Shown here: piece by piece, positions 36,008-44,993 of the stretch | Position numbering within the stretch: the stretch's first letter is position 1 | Layout of the letters: every line of letters begins with the position of its first letter | Assembly: GCF_002939785.1 (NCBI RefSeq) | Contig: NZ_MDEC01000004.1 | Coordinates: 62,001 to 126,000, forward strand | Direction of reading: 5' to 3' | Length of the DNA: 64,000 nucleotides | Origin: Xanthomonas codiaei | Lineage (GTDB): Bacteria; Pseudomonadota; Gammaproteobacteria; Xanthomonadales; Xanthomonadaceae | Translations under genes and position numbers: made by a program | Notes under the pieces: model-generated | What the model was told of the DNA's origin: nothing | Seen by the model: the letters and a program-made list of their open reading frames with translations, nothing else | Database searches by the model: none

Positions 36008-38017
36008 TTACTCGTCGTAAGGGCGGATGGAATCGGGAACCACCCGCGCGCCCTGCTGCTGGATCAGCTGCTGCACATGCGGGTCGTTCATGAAAGCGTC
36101 TTCGGCGGCGCTCTGGCGCTCGCCTTTCTGCCGGCTGGCGCGCTCGTGCAAGGTCTCGACATCGGCACTGCCGGTCTCGATGACGATGCGGGGCGTGTTG
36201 CCCAGCACCGGTGCCAGCGCCTGGGCCAGGTTGGCGATGGAACGCTCGGACGTGAGGTATTCGAAGCCCGGCGCCAGCGCCAGGCGCAAGACGCCATCGC
36301 CGTGACCGATAAAGGCCGCGTTGGCCGCGAGCTGGCGCGACGGGCCGTTCAGGCCACTGCGGGTGACAAGGTCCAGCCACTGCTCGGCATCGGCAATCTG
36401 GCCGTCATCGATCAACGCCACCGGAGTGCTGGCCGGTGCGGTGGATACCGACGTGGAGACCGGTAACGGTGCAGCCAGCGGCACGGCCACCGCAGTCGCA
36501 TCGGATGCGGCTGCAGGATCTACGGCCTCGACAGGAGGCGCCATGGCCGCTTCCGGCGCAACCACCACCGCTGCCGAAGCGATCGCCGGCGCGGTGGCGT
36601 CGGACGCAACGGCCACGGTCGAAGAAGGCGCAGGCGCTGCGGGCGTCCTGACCGGCGCATCGTCCACCGCCCAGGGCGGGGTGTCGTCGGTGCGCGCCGT
36701 CGCTGCGCCGACAGGCGCTGCCGAGGCCGGCAGCGAGACCACCGGCGCCGCCGCAGCGGCGGCCGGCGGTGCAGCAGGCACAGGTGGCGCAAATGCCGCT
36801 TCCATGGCCTGCGCCGGCTCTGTTGCGGGCACGGCGGCGGCGGCCGGCGCAGCCGCCTGCACGCCGGCGCCCGGCGCACGCGTGCCGCCGCCGACCGTGG
36901 CTCCACGGCCATCGTCGCTGCTGCCGGCCGGCACCGCTGCCGCCGGCCGGAAGGCCAGCATCCGCAACACCGCCATTTCAAAGCCTGCGCGCGGGCTGGG
37001 CGCCAGATACAGATCGCGACGCCCGTTGAGCGCCATCTGGTACCACAGCTGCACCACTTCCGGGCGCAGCTGCGCAGCAAACGGGGTCGGGTCGATACCG
37101 TCGCCGACGAACGCCACCGACGGCACCAGCTGTTGCACCTGCACGCGGTGCAGGGCCTCGGCCAGCGCTTCCAGCACGCCACTCCAGTCCGGCGAGAATT
37201 CGGCCAGCGCGGCCACGACCTTGAGCAACTGCGCGCCATCGCCATCGGCCAGCGACTGCAGCATGGCGCCGACCTGGGTGCGGTCCACCGTGCCGAGCAT
37301 CGTGCGCACCACGTCCTCGCGCAGCGCACCGCCGGCATAGGCGATCGCCTGGTCCAGCAGCGACAGGCCATCGCGCAGCGAGCCGTCGGCCGCCTTGGAC
37401 AGCTGCACGATCGCCGACGGGTCCGACTCGATCTGCTCGGCGGCCAGGATGCGGGTCATCTGGCCCTGGATCTGGTCTTCGTCCAGGCGCTTGAGGTTGA
37501 ACTGCAGGCAGCGCGACAGCACCGTCACCGGCAGCTTCTGCGGGTCGGTGGTGGCCAGCAGGAACTTCACGTGCTCGGGCGGCTCTTCCAGCGTCTTCAG
37601 CAACGCGTTGAAGGCCGCCTTGGAGAGCATGTGCACTTCGTCGATCAGGTAGACCTTGAACTTGCCGCGCGAGGGCATGTACTGCGCGTTCTCGATCACC
37701 TCGCGCACGTCGTCCACACCGGTGTTGGAGGCGGCGTCGATCTCCAGCAGGTCGATGTAGCGCCCGGCATCGATGTCCAGGCAGGCCGGGCAGGTGCCGC
37801 ACGGGTCGGCGCTGGTGCCGGTCTCGCAGTTCAGCGACTTGGCGAAGATGCGCGCGATGGTGGTCTTGCCCACCCCGCGGGTACCGGTGAACAGGAAGGC
37901 GTGGTGCACGCGCCCGCTATCGAGCGCATTGCTGAGCGCACGGACCACGTGTTCCTGGCCCACCAGCTCGGCAAAACGCTTCGGGCGCCACTTGCGGGCG
38001 AGAACGAGATAGGACAT
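36008..38017 (-). CDS. dnaX: DNA polymerase III subunits gamma/tau
   Basis: 669 residues. AAA+ domain with P-loop GTRGVGKTT (45-53), zinc-binding Cys64, Cys73, Cys76 and Cys79, and DEVHMLSKAAFNALLKTLEEP. Domain III runs to about 370, followed by a long Ala/Pro/Val-rich linker (about 370-540) and a C-terminal tau domain that contacts polymerase and helicase. No A6G slippery run as in E. coli dnaX was noticed, so a frameshifted gamma form may not be made. First gene of the dnaX-ybaB-recR group. Confidence 0.97.
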   Translation of the reverse strand: MSYLVLARKWRPKRFAELVGQEHVVRALSNALDSGRVHHAFLFTGTRGVGKTTIARIFAKSLNCETGTSADPCGTCPACLDIDAGRYIDLLEIDAASNTGVDDVREVIENAQYMPSRGKFKVYLIDEVHMLSKAAFNALLKTLEEPPEHVKFLLATTDPQKLPVTVLSRCLQFNLKRLDEDQIQGQMTRILAAEQIESDPSAIVQLSKAADGSLRDGLSLLDQAIAYAGGALREDVVRTMLGTVDRTQVGAMLQSLADGDGAQLLKVVAALAEFSPDWSGVLEALAEALHRVQVQQLVPSVAFVGDGIDPTPFAAQLRPEVVQLWYQMALNGRRDLYLAPSPRAGFEMAVLRMLAFRPAAAVPAGSSDDGRGATVGGGTRAPGAGVQAAAPAAAAVPATEPAQAMEAAFAPPVPAAPPAAAAAAPVVSLPASAAPVGAATARTDDTPPWAVDDAPVRTPAAPAPSSTVAVASDATAPAIASAAVVVAPEAAMAPPVEAVDPAAASDATAVAVPLAAPLPVSTSVSTAPASTPVALIDDGQIADAEQWLDLVTRSGLNGPSRQLAANAAFIGHGDGVLRLALAPGFEYLTSERSIANLAQALAPVLGNTPRIVIETGSADVETLHERASRQKGERQSAAEDAFMNDPHVQQLIQQQGARVVPDSIRPYDE

Positions 38018-38173
38018 CGGGCAACCGGCTTCTTCTGAACCGATATTGTGCCATGCCGTGTCAAGCCGATCGTTCAGCGGTCGCCGCCCGTCTTCACGCC
38101 GCCGGCCATGCCGCCACGCCCTGCCCAGCAGGCCCCCACTGCACGCGGATGCGCTGCCGCCTGGCGGGTGTCC

Positions 38174-38202
38174 TTGTTAACGGCGCGCGTGACGGCTAGA
38201 AT
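38174..38202 (+). promoter_or_regulatory. Promoter of tRNA-Ser (GGA)
   Basis: TTGTTA (38174-38179), 17-bp spacer, TAGAAT (38197-38202); expected start near 38209, 31 bp before the mature tRNA. Confidence 0.8.
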
Positions 38203-38239
38203 CCCGCTCCTGCCTTCGACCTGGTCGTCCGGCAGGCCC

Positions 38240-38332
38240 GGAGAGGTGTCCGAGTGGTTGAAGGAGCACGCCTGGAAAGTGTGTAAGCGTCTAAACCGCG
38301 CTTCGGGGGTTCGAATCCCCCTCTCTCCGCCA
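38240..38332 (+). tRNA. tRNA-Ser (anticodon GGA)
   Basis: Class II tRNA. GGAGAGG acceptor, GTTCGAATC T-loop, anticodon loop CTGGAAA, long variable arm (TGTGTAAGCGTCTAAACCGCGC, described over 38279-38303). The CCA end is encoded. Confidence 0.97.
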
Positions 38333-38400
38333 GATTCACGATGTGCGCGATGACACCGTCGCAGCAGATCCCGGGCCATGCCACTGGCCCACGTCTTATG

Positions 38401-38509
38401 GTGGCCCCGTCGGTCCCTCGCGACGCTAGATCGAAAATCCCGCCAGGGCCGGAAGGCAGCAACGGTATCGATTGATGCGGGCGCCGAGGTCAACCGGCGG
38501 GGACACCAC
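38401..38509 (+). ncRNA. ffs: 4.5S signal recognition particle RNA
   Basis: The conserved tip GCCAGGGCCGGAAGGCAGCA at 38442-38461 is the SRP domain IV (GGAA tetraloop and Ffh-binding internal loop). Flanks pair: GTGGCCCCGTCGGT at the 5' end with ACCGGCGGGGACACCAC at the 3' end. About 109 nt, matching bacterial 4.5S RNA. It binds Ffh for co-translational targeting. Ends are judged from pairing and are approximate. It lies 68 bp after tRNA-Ser and may share its transcript. Confidence 0.92.
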
Positions 38510-38734
38510 CCCAACTTTGGACAGACACCACGCGAAACAGCCGGAACCCTGGCTTGCATGCGATTGGTCAAGCGGCAAGCAGCAGTCGTCTCGCGCAGCG
38601 CTGTGCGCCCGTGTGCAAAGCCAAGCAATCATTCGCACTCGCCGTGGCGACGGCGACGCATTCCCACGACGTCAGCGTCCTACGGCGCGCCGCGCCGGCC
38701 TCACGCATCAGCCAGCCTTGCGCTCGCGCCTGCC

Positions 38735-39172
38735 CTACTGCGATTCCGGATGCAGCCAACCCGCATCGCCTTCGAGGTAATGCTCGTGCTTCCAGATCGG
38801 TACGCGCGCCTTGACCTCGTCGATGATGAAGCGGCATGCATCGAAGGCACCGCCGCGGTGCGCCGCACTCACGCCCACCCACACCGCCATATCGCCGATA
38901 CGCAGTTCGCCAACGCGGTGCACGCAGTGCGCGTGCACGATGGAAAACCGTTGCATCGCCTCGTCCAGCACACGCTGGCCTTCGGCCTGCGCCAATGCGG
39001 CATACGCCTCGTAGCGCAGCCCGGCCACACTGCGACCGTCATTGTGATTGCGCACCCAGCCTTCGAAGCTGGCAAAGGCACCAGCATGCGGATGTTCCAT
39101 CCCGGCACGCAACCGATCGAGCGGCAACGGGACATCGGACAACGCAAACACCGCGGCAATCTGCTCGCTCAT
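38735..39172 (-). CDS. moaE: Molybdopterin synthase catalytic subunit
   Basis: 145 residues. MoaE blocks: HPHAGAFASFEGWVRNHNDG, LRYEAYAALA, VHRVGELRIGD, VSAAHRGGAFDACRFIIDEVKARVPIWKHEHY (residues ~103-134) with the catalytic Lys in PIWKHE. With MoaD it inserts two sulfurs into cPMP to make molybdopterin. It follows moaD by 2 bp. Confidence 0.96.
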   Translation of the reverse strand: MSEQIAAVFALSDVPLPLDRLRAGMEHPHAGAFASFEGWVRNHNDGRSVAGLRYEAYAALAQAEGQRVLDEAMQRFSIVHAHCVHRVGELRIGDMAVWVGVSAAHRGGAFDACRFIIDEVKARVPIWKHEHYLEGDAGWLHPESQ

Positions 39173-39174
39173 GC

Positions 39175-39420
39175 TCAACCTCCCGACACCGGCGGAATGA
39201 ACACCACTTCGCTGCCGTCGCGCAGCGCATCGTCCCAGCGCGCGAACGCGCCATCCACGGCCACCCGCAATTGCGCCGGTGTCCAACGCAGGCCGTGCCG
39301 CGCATCGAGCTCGGTGTACAGGCCACGCAAGCTCTGCGCATCGGACTGCACGCGTTCGTCGGCCATGCCCGCCGCCTCGCGCAGGCTGGCGAAATACAAC
39401 ACCGTCACCGTCGCACTCAT
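39175..39420 (-). CDS. moaD: Molybdopterin synthase sulfur carrier subunit
   Basis: 81 residues, ubiquitin-like. It ends in the required VSGG, whose terminal glycine is made a thiocarboxylate. [12 protein letters not shown] near the N-terminus is the usual MoaD opening. The start overlaps the moaC stop by ATGA. Confidence 0.96.
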   Translation of the reverse strand: MSATVTVLYFASLREAAGMADERVQSDAQSLRGLYTELDARHGLRWTPAQLRVAVDGAFARWDDALRDGSEVVFIPPVSGG

Positions 39421-39914
39421 CGCGCCGCTCCGATATCGCGCTTGCCACCACGCTTGGACACCAGCCTGGTCGGCCCGATCGTCATGGCATGCGACAAGGC
39501 CTTGCACATGTCGTACACCGTCAGGGCCGCCATGCTGGCGCCGGTGAGCGCCTCCATTTCCACCCCGGTGCGGTGCACGCAACGCACCGTGCACTGGATG
39601 TCCAGCACCTGCTCGCCGGCCCAGTCGATCTCGAACCGGCAGGCATCGATCGGCAACGGATGGCAGAACGGAATCAGCTCGTGGGTGCGCTTGACCGCCA
39701 TGGTGCCGGCGATCACCGCGGTTTCCACGATGCCGCCCTTGGCGCTACGCAAGCCATTGGCGCGCAACTGCGCCGCAACCGCTGCCGGAAAGCGCACCCG
39801 GCTGGTCGCCGTGGCGCTGCGCGCGGTGACGGCCTTGTCCGAGACATCCACCATGGTGGGAAGCCCGGCGGCGTCGATGTGGGTCAGGCGGGCGGAACGG
39901 GATTTGGCAGACAT
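39417..39914 (-). CDS. moaC: Cyclic pyranopterin monophosphate synthase
   Basis: 165 residues from ATG 39914. MoaC motifs: [62 protein letters not shown] (last block residues ~114-134). It converts the MoaA product to cPMP. The frame continues upstream to 40211 through the degenerate moaA-moaC spacer, which I exclude because family homology begins at [16 protein letters not shown]. Confidence 0.96.
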   Translation of the reverse strand: MSAKSRSARLTHIDAAGLPTMVDVSDKAVTARSATATSRVRFPAAVAAQLRANGLRSAKGGIVETAVIAGTMAVKRTHELIPFCHPLPIDACRFEIDWAGEQVLDIQCTVRCVHRTGVEMEALTGASMAALTVYDMCKALSHAMTIGPTRLVSKRGGKRDIGAAR

Positions 39915-40322
39915 GGGAGGCGACGCGAAAACAGGCAGGCAGGATGCGGCATTCTCGGTGAACGGGGTGCCTTGATGGAACAGCGAGTGGCATGCGTCAG
40001 CGTTCCTGCGCCACGACAAACTGCGCAAGGCCTGCCGCTCAACACCCTGACGGCGATCCATCGACCGCTGACGCAGCTGCGCAAGATTCGATGCAAGCCG
40101 CATGCACTCAGAGCCATCGGCGTGGCACTCGGCAGCGACACCGGGGGCGCGCCAGACCTCGATCACCGCGCTGTGCGTGTACCGACGGCCCCGACGCACC
40201 GAACTCGGCAAACGCCGGTTCGGGCAGCGCTTCTACCACCCGCACATCGGCACACGGCTGCGCAGATCGAGCCGACGCAGTTCCAACGCGCACGACTGAG
40301 CCAGCAGCAGGTTCTCGCTCAT
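39915..40322 (-). pseudogene. Possible remnant of a small gene between moaA and moaC
   Basis: A 404-bp spacer inside an otherwise tight cluster. An ATG at 40322 overlaps the moaA stop as ATGA, the coupling style used elsewhere here, and starts MSENLLLAQSCALELRRLDL, but a stop follows after about 29 codons. Coding-like pieces continue in other minus frames ([20 protein letters not shown], then [20 protein letters not shown]). This pattern suggests a decayed or mis-sequenced gene. Family not recognised, and the pieces may be chance. Confidence 0.3.
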
Positions 40323-41350
40323 CCGCCGATCAAAAACATCTCGACCGGCTTGCCGCGGCGTGGCACCGAGGCCCGCACTTCGCTGTAGCGGTCGCCACGT
40401 ACGCTCCAGCGCTGACGCAGATGTGTTGCCAGCGCTGACTCGCCATTGGCCAGGGCCGGTTTGAGGTCATGGCCCTGGCTGGCGAACAGACAGGTGTACA
40501 GATGTCCGTCGGCGGACACGCGTGCACGCTGGCAATCGCCGCAGAACGGCACGCTGACCGAACTGACGAAGCCCACTTCACCAGCACCGTCGACAAACGC
40601 ATGGCGCTGCGCCACTTCACCGGTGTAATTGGCGTTCAGCGCCACCAACGGCCAACGCGCGTGGATGCGTTCGCGTAGTTGTGCGGACGTCACCACCGCA
40701 TCCGGCGTCCAGCCATTGCAGCTGCCCACGTCCATGAATTCGATGAAGCGCAGCACGTGCCCGGTGCCGCGGAAGTGCTCCACCAGCGGCAGCACCTGAT
40801 CTTCGTTGATACCCCGCTGCACCACGCAATTGATCTTCAGCCGCTGGAAACCGGCCTGCTCGGCGGCGGCAATGCCGGCCAGCACCTGCGCAATCTCGCC
40901 GCGGTCGCCGCTCATGCGCCTGAACAACGCAGGTTCGAGCGCATCCATGCTGACGGTGATGCGGCGTAGCCCGGCCTGCCGCAGCGCAACGGCCTGCCGC
41001 GCAAGCAAGGTGCCGTTGGTGGTCAGCGCCAGATCCTCGATGCCCTCAATCGCGGTCAGCCGCGCAATCAGGCTCGCCAGGTCGCGGCGCAGCAGCGGCT
41101 CGCCGCCGGTCAGGCGCAGCTTGGTGACGCCGACCGACACGAACGCACGCACCAGCGTCTCCAGCTGATCGAAACTCAACCGCTGCTGTGAGTCGAAGCC
41201 GTAATCATCGGGTACGCGGTCGGCCGGCATGCAGTAGCCGCAACGGAAGTTGCAGGCCTCGATCACCGACAGGCGCAAGTCGCGCAGCGGGCGGCCATAG
41301 CGGTCCTGCATGGGGGCACCGGCCAGCGTCGGCAGTGTCAGGGCGCCCAT
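40319..41350 (-). CDS. moaA: GTP 3',8-cyclase (radical SAM)
   Basis: 343 residues. N-terminal [4Fe-4S] cysteines 33, 37 and 40 (ACNFRCGYC). The second cluster motif is CGDCQRARVSADGHLYTC near residue 275. LRLTGGEPLLRRDL and the C-terminal Gly-Gly are also present. First step of molybdenum cofactor synthesis from GTP. The start overlaps the stop of the metallo-beta-lactamase-fold gene (TGATG). moaB/mog, moeA and mobA are not in the window. Confidence 0.97.
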   Translation of the reverse strand: MGALTLPTLAGAPMQDRYGRPLRDLRLSVIEACNFRCGYCMPADRVPDDYGFDSQQRLSFDQLETLVRAFVSVGVTKLRLTGGEPLLRRDLASLIARLTAIEGIEDLALTTNGTLLARQAVALRQAGLRRITVSMDALEPALFRRMSGDRGEIAQVLAGIAAAEQAGFQRLKINCVVQRGINEDQVLPLVEHFRGTGHVLRFIEFMDVGSCNGWTPDAVVTSAQLRERIHARWPLVALNANYTGEVAQRHAFVDGAGEVGFVSSVSVPFCGDCQRARVSADGHLYTCLFASQGHDLKPALANGESALATHLRQRWSVRGDRYSEVRASVPRRGKPVEMFLIGG

Positions 41351-42099
41351 CAGCGCACCACGGCGGCGGTCGGGTCCGCCAGCGCCAGATATTGCCCAGG
41401 CACGGCCACGCGATGACCACGCGCGCGCAGCACGTCGCCGTCGGCTTCGCTCGCATAGTGGTACAGCAGCATGCGGCTCAACAGGTCCTGCGGGTACTCC
41501 CGCTCCAAATCGTCCACGCCAGTATGCGACGGGTTGCCGTGAACGCCGCAGTCATGCGCAATCAGCTCGTTGTCGCACGCATAACGCTTCAGCATCTCCG
41601 GTATGGGCCGGGTGTCTCCGGTCCACACCAGCGCGCCCTGCAGGCGCAGTCCGTAGGCGGTCTCCGGCCAATGGTGGCGCACCGGAAACACCTCCAGCCG
41701 CACGCCGTCGTGCCAGAACGCATCGCCCACCGGTACCAGCTGGAACGCATCCCAGAAGTTGGCCCCACCCTCGGCCAGCACATTCGGATAATCGGCGATG
41801 CGCCGCTGCAACAACGGGACCACCGACGCCGGCACATACAGGCGCGTGCGCCCACGTCGTTCAGAGAAGTAACTGTCCACGAACAGCCGCTCCAGCCCGC
41901 CGACATGGTCCAGATGCACGTGGGTGATGAAGACCGCCTGTGGCAACTGGCCGTAATGCACCTGATAGGCAGTCAGCCCCTCGCTCCCGCAATCGATGGT
42001 CAGCCACGGCGCACCGGCACGCTCGAGCGTGGCCATCGGCGAACCGAGCGCCACCGCCGACGCATTGCCGACTCCCTGGACACGCAAGCCCCATTGCAT
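41350..42099 (-). CDS. Metallo-beta-lactamase-fold hydrolase
   Basis: 249 residues from ATG 42099. Metal-binding THVHLDHVGG near residue 60, later His in VRHHWPETAYG, Asp in VWTGDTRPIPEM, and a HDCG segment. The pattern is close to RNase Z-like and phosphodiesterase members, but the substrate is not recognisable. It is squeezed between kdkA and moaA with TGATG overlaps at both ends, so translation of all three is coupled, although their functions look unrelated. Confidence 0.85.
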   Translation of the reverse strand: MQWGLRVQGVGNASAVALGSPMATLERAGAPWLTIDCGSEGLTAYQVHYGQLPQAVFITHVHLDHVGGLERLFVDSYFSERRGRTRLYVPASVVPLLQRRIADYPNVLAEGGANFWDAFQLVPVGDAFWHDGVRLEVFPVRHHWPETAYGLRLQGALVWTGDTRPIPEMLKRYACDNELIAHDCGVHGNPSHTGVDDLEREYPQDLLSRMLLYHYASEADGDVLRARGHRVAVPGQYLALADPTAAVVR

Positions 42100-42848
42100 C
42101 AGTAGCCCCGGCCCCAGGCCAGTTCGTAGGCGCGGTGCAGGCGCTCGTAGTCCTTGTCGACCTCCTCGCGGCTGCGGCTGCCACGCAGCTTCAGCAGCGA
42201 ACGATGCAGACGCTGGAGGTTGCGCTCGCGCCAGCGCGTAGCCGGGATGCGCAGCACGCCGCGGTCGAAATCGATCAACCAGCCATGCCCGCCGGCATCG
42301 AACAGGATGTTGTGGGCGTTGAGATCGGCGTGATCCAGCCCGGCGCGATGGAAGCGCGCAATCAGCTGGCCGGTGGCCTCCCACGGCGCACCGCGCCCGG
42401 CCACCTGGGCGTGATCGGCCAGCGAGCGCACATTTTCCAGCCGCTCCATCAACAGCGCCGCGCGATAGCCCAGGCCTTCGCGCAGATAGCAGGCAGCCAG
42501 CGGTCGCGGCACCGGCAGCTTGCGCTTGATCAGTTCGCGCATCAGCCGGAACTCGGCAAAACTGCGCGTGCGCCCGGCGCCTTTCCACAGGTAGTGATCG
42601 CGGCTCACGCGCGCCGCCATGCCGCCACGCAGGTATTGCCGCAAGACGCTGCGACCGAACGGCGCATCCACGAACCACGCCCCGCCGCGCCCCCCCTCAT
42701 CGACCGGCCGCGCCCTGTCGCCCCAGCGCTGCGGCGAAAACAGCCCGGCGTCGGCTTGCCGCAGCCGTTCGCGGTCGAACAGAATGGCGCCATAGCCGCG
42801 GCCCTCGCGGTACGGCGTCAGCGCTTCGGTGGCGTCGAAAGAAACCAT
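42099..42848 (-). CDS. kdkA: 3-deoxy-D-manno-octulosonic acid kinase
   Basis: 249 residues. Protein-kinase-like fold with catalytic loop [13 protein letters not shown] (near residue 190) and [10 protein letters not shown]-terminal [11 protein letters not shown] and [19 protein letters not shown] are KdkA features. It phosphorylates the single Kdo of the LPS inner core. Divergent from a heptosyltransferase gene with only 20 bp between starts, joining two LPS-core functions. Confidence 0.93.
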   Translation of the reverse strand: MVSFDATEALTPYREGRGYGAILFDRERLRQADAGLFSPQRWGDRARPVDEGGRGGAWFVDAPFGRSVLRQYLRGGMAARVSRDHYLWKGAGRTRSFAEFRLMRELIKRKLPVPRPLAACYLREGLGYRAALLMERLENVRSLADHAQVAGRGAPWEATGQLIARFHRAGLDHADLNAHNILFDAGGHGWLIDFDRGVLRIPATRWRERNLQRLHRSLLKLRGSRSREEVDKDYERLHRAYELAWGRGY

Positions 42849-42868
42849 CTATCGAGTCTAACAACACC

Positions 42869-43918
42869 ATGGCTGTAACGCCTGCATCGCTGTGTCTGCT
42901 GCGACTGTCCGCCCTGGGCGACGTCACCCATGTGGTGCCGCTGGTGCGCACGCTGCAGGCGGGCTTTCCGCAGACGGCGCTGCACTGGATCATCGACAAG
43001 GCCGGGCTGAAGTTGCTCGACGGCCTGCCCGGCGTGCATTTCCACGCCTACGACAAACGCAGCGGCGTGGCCGGCATGCGCGCATTGCGCCGGCAACTGG
43101 CGCCGCTGGGTCGCTTCGATGCCCTGCTGCAGATGCAGGTGGCGTTGCGCGCGAACGTGCTCTCGGCCTTCGTGCCGGCGCGCCGGCGCATCGGCTACGA
43201 CCGCAGCCGCTCCAAGGACCTGCACGGCCTGTTCGTCAACGAACGCATCGCCGACCGCCCCGGTATCCACGTGCTGGACGCCATCGGCAGCTTCGCCGAA
43301 CCGTTGGGCCTGCAGCAGACCCGGGTGCGCTGGGACCTGCCGGTGCCCGAGGATGCGCACGCCTGGGCGCAGGCGCAGTGGCAGGACGATGGCCGACCGG
43401 TGCTGATGATCTCGCCCTGCTCCAGCCACGCACGACGCAACTGGTATCCGGAGCGCCACGCCGCGCTGGCCGATCATGCGGTCGCGCAAGGCTGGCGCGT
43501 GGTCCTGTGCGGGGGGCGTAGCGATCTGGAGCGCAGCACCGCCGACGCCATCGTCGCCAGTGCGCGCGCGCCGCTACTGGACCTGGTCGGCAAGGACACG
43601 CTCAAGCAGCTGCCCGCCCTGCTTGCCCGCGCCGATCTGGTGGTGACGCCGGATTCGGGGCCGATGCACATCGCCAACGCGATGGGCACCAAGGTGCTGG
43701 GACTGCATGCGGCCAGCAATCCGCGGCGCAGCGGCCCGTATTCGGACGTGCGCTATTGCGTGGACCGCTACGACGCGGCTGCGCGCAAGTTCCTGCACAA
43801 GCCGGCCGACCAGCTGCGCTGGGGCACCAAGATCGAATTCGATGACGTGATGGCGCTGGTCACCGTCGAAGATGCGATTGCCGCCTTCGAACGCTACCGC
43901 GCCGACCATCCCCGCTAG
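42869..43918 (+). CDS. ADP-heptose:LPS heptosyltransferase (GT9)
   Basis: 349 residues. GT9 marks: RLSALGDVTHVVPLVRTLQ (N-terminal Rossmann loop), GYDRSRSKDLHGLFVNERI, SPCSSHARRNWYPERHA, and TPDSGPMHIANAMGTKVLGL in the ADP-heptose-binding C-terminal half. It adds heptose to the LPS inner core; the HNxSR-free pattern and position favour the WaaC type. Probably shares a control region with kdkA. The following 43919-44137 shows no gene. Confidence 0.9.
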   Translation: MAVTPASLCLLRLSALGDVTHVVPLVRTLQAGFPQTALHWIIDKAGLKLLDGLPGVHFHAYDKRSGVAGMRALRRQLAPLGRFDALLQMQVALRANVLSAFVPARRRIGYDRSRSKDLHGLFVNERIADRPGIHVLDAIGSFAEPLGLQQTRVRWDLPVPEDAHAWAQAQWQDDGRPVLMISPCSSHARRNWYPERHAALADHAVAQGWRVVLCGGRSDLERSTADAIVASARAPLLDLVGKDTLKQLPALLARADLVVTPDSGPMHIANAMGTKVLGLHAASNPRRSGPYSDVRYCVDRYDAAARKFLHKPADQLRWGTKIEFDDVMALVTVEDAIAAFERYRADHPR

Positions 43919-44137
43919 GCGCCAGACCGCGCCTGTGAGCGCTCGGGCCGTCGGCCAGGCACTGCCGTCGGTTCCACCCTTCGCACCGGCACCATGCGCA
44001 GATGCCAGCGACCGGCCCTGAATCACAGCCGCGGGCATCGCGCCGCGACAGGCGCCGCCCCCTCCCCGCATGCACTCGCTGCATCCACGACAGTGCACGC
44101 CAACCGGACGGCGGCGCGACCGGTCGGGACAAGGCTC

Positions 44138-44542
44138 TCAGGCGTTGGGCGCGCGATAGTCCTGGTAGGACTTCTCTTCCACATACGAAGAGCCCAACGC
44201 CAGGTTGATCTGCTTCTTGATCCGCGCACGCTCGTCGTTCTCGATATACACGCTGCGCGCGAGCTGCACGAAGGTGTCGTCGAAGGTCTGGGCCTGCTCC
44301 TTGAGCCGGATGTCGTCCTCGATCACCCACAGCCGCTCGTTGACGGCCTTCAGTTCGGCGCGCAGCCGCACGATGTCGTGGCCGGCGGCCGGGTGCGCCA
44401 TCCAGCTGTTCTCCAGCGCGGACAGCTCGTTGCGCACGTTGGCCAGCTTGGCCGCGTCGCTCATGCGCTCGGACTTGATCTGCAGGATCGCGATCTTGTC
44501 GAGCAGCTCACCAAAGGACACGGGCACCAGGATCTCGGACAT
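44138..44542 (-). CDS. DUF6165 family protein
   Basis: 134 residues, nearly all helical, charged and probably coiled (IVRLRAELKAVNERLWVIED, then DIRLKEQAQTFDDTFVQLAR). N-terminal MSEILVPVSFGELLDKIAILQIKS. Proteins of this type are seen beside LPS or glycan genes, but I know of no assigned function. Standalone, preceded by a terminator and tRNA-Ser. ATG 44542 follows GGAGGCC about 4 bases upstream. Confidence 0.8.
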   Translation of the reverse strand: MSEILVPVSFGELLDKIAILQIKSERMSDAAKLANVRNELSALENSWMAHPAAGHDIVRLRAELKAVNERLWVIEDDIRLKEQAQTFDDTFVQLARSVYIENDERARIKKQINLALGSSYVEEKSYQDYRAPNA

Positions 44543-44606
44543 GACAGGCCTCCAACGGGAATCGAGCGGATTGTAGTCATCGCCGCAGGCAGCGATGGCC
44601 ACACAT

Positions 44607-44631
44607 AAACAAAAGCCCCCTTGCGGGGGCT
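44607..44631 (-). terminator. Terminator of tRNA-Ser (CGA)
   Basis: Minus strand AGCCCCCGCAAGGGGGCT followed by TTTGTTT, about 75 bp past the tRNA and upstream of the DUF6165 gene. Confidence 0.9.
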
Positions 44632-44706
44632 GATGCGAGTCTGGCGACAGAAGAAAATACCGCCGGCGAAACCCACGCGGCACTGGCACACCTGTTCGCC
44701 TCAATC

Positions 44707-44797
44707 TGGCGGAGAGGGGGGGATTCGAACCCCCGAGGCGCTATAAACGCCTGCCTGATTTCGAGTCAGGTACATTCAACCGCTCTGCCACCTCTCC
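44707..44797 (-). tRNA. tRNA-Ser (anticodon CGA)
   Basis: Class II tRNA with GGAGAGG acceptor, anticodon loop CTCGAAA, a variable arm around GCGTTTATAGCGC, GTTCGAATC T-loop and encoded CCA. Confidence 0.97.
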
Positions 44798-44826
44798 AGA
44801 TGGTCCCCAGTGTCCTGGGGCCGTGC

Positions 44827-44855
44827 ATCATACGGGCACACGGCCCCGGCCACAA
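44827..44855 (-). promoter_or_regulatory. Promoter of tRNA-Ser (CGA)
   Basis: Minus strand TTGTGG (44855-44850), 17-bp spacer, TATGAT (44832-44827), 29 bp upstream of the tRNA. Confidence 0.75.
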
Positions 44856-44993
44856 GCGGCCCGGGCCGGCGCCAGGTAGCGCCAGGACCGGCCGGGCGTG
44901 AACCGGTCCTGCGCCGTTTGCCGGCCGCGTGTTGCTGCTGGCCGGGCGGGCCGCGATGATGGAGGCGCATCTTCTCCCTGGCGACCCGGCCCC

